DNA of 5,621 nucleotides from CAYOVG01 sp964407285. Its GTDB lineage: Bacteria; Desulfobacterota; Syntrophobacteria; Syntrophobacterales; Syntrophobacteraceae. A program made the position numbers and the translations under genes. Where the stretch lies: positions 1 through 5,621 of the forward strand of contig CAYOVG010000408.1 of assembly GCA_964407285.1 (NCBI GenBank). The letters are read 5' to 3'. Under the pieces are notes generated by a model that worked only from the letters and a program-made list of their open reading frames with translations, did no database searches and had not been told where the DNA came from. Of this stretch, positions 5,578-5,621 are shown in pieces (within the stretch, counting starts at the first letter, position 1; each line of letters opens with the position of its first letter).

Positions 5578-5621
5578 ATGACTTACGGGAACCCGAACCC
5601 GCAACTCGTAACCCGCAACGC
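5578..5621 (+). CDS. Possible start of a further gene, cut by the window end
   Basis: ATG at 5578 is preceded by GGAG (5566-5569) at eight bases, a reasonable ribosome-binding site, and the frame stays open to the end (MTYGNPNPQLVTRN). The codons run straight through the degenerate heptamer array, so the translation is probably repeat-derived and the start may be accidental. Confidence 0.15.
   Translation, partial: MTYGNPNPQLVTRN
5589..5621 (-). repeat. Degenerate heptamer array in inverse orientation, cut by the window end
   Basis: The plus strand reads as successive heptads close to ACCCGCA (the reverse complement of the GGGTTGC phase family), with variants such as ACTCGTA. It is therefore an inverted, diverged partner of the array at 5445-5481, with about 107 bases between. 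It continues beyond the window. Confidence 0.75.

Noticed and set aside
5482..5588. tRNA or other structured RNA gene between the heptamer arrays
   Set aside because: No cloverleaf arms, no TTCGA-like T-loop and no matching acceptor stem could be found.
5357..5604. Minus-strand open frames with NPQPATRNP-like repeats
   Set aside because: The repetitive peptide is just the heptamer array translated.
5445..5621. CRISPR array
   Set aside because: The units are contiguous 7-base tandem repeats without spacers, and the second array is inverted; no cas genes are present.

Overview
The window looks like a piece of a GC-rich Gram-negative bacterial chromosome with low gene density: four intact protein genes, one broken gene and several long intergenic stretches rich in repeats and stem-loops. 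The REC-PAS-HisKA-HATPase sensor, the amino-acid ABC permease remnant and the G-rich heptamer arrays remind me of Desulfobacterota (former Deltaproteobacteria), but that is an impression from memory. There is no rRNA, tRNA or other taxonomic marker here to confirm it.

Layout, left to right. (1) 8-1555 (+): a soluble two-component hybrid with an N-terminal receiver, then PAS and a complete NtrB-type histidine kinase core. (2) 1556-2235: no intact gene. It holds the 5' end of a minus-strand polar-amino-acid ABC permease. Its ribosome-binding site and start survive, but the family sequence stops abruptly at codon 75 against what may be a mobile-element end. A short CGCTCGCTCGT repeat family and a perfect hairpin follow. 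(3) 2236-2757 (+): a small protein with a ParB/Srx-like C-terminal motif, start not well fixed. (4) 2758-2908: a convergent gap with a 16-bp stem-loop. (5) 2909-3889 (-): a D-2-hydroxyacid dehydrogenase with all catalytic residues and an NADP-leaning cofactor pocket. (6) 3890-4344: a divergent intergenic region with a terminator-like hairpin just before the dehydrogenase start, a cluster of CATG-centred sites, an AT-rich promoter-like island and a 9-bp inverted repeat. (7) 4345-5445 (+): an exported alpha/beta hydrolase with a full Ser-Asp-His triad. (8) 5445-5621: five perfect GGGTTGC heptamers starting on the hydrolase stop codon, then a degenerate array in the opposite orientation running off the window.

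The genes do not form an obvious pathway or operon. Orientations alternate (+, broken -, +, -, +) and every gene is separated from the next by more than 140 bases. The kinase must act on, or receive phosphate from, partners outside the window. I see no convincing new multi-gene system. The parts most worth a second look are the truncated permease junction, the ParB-like orphan, the leader hairpin of the dehydrogenase and the paired inverted heptamer arrays with G-quadruplex potential.
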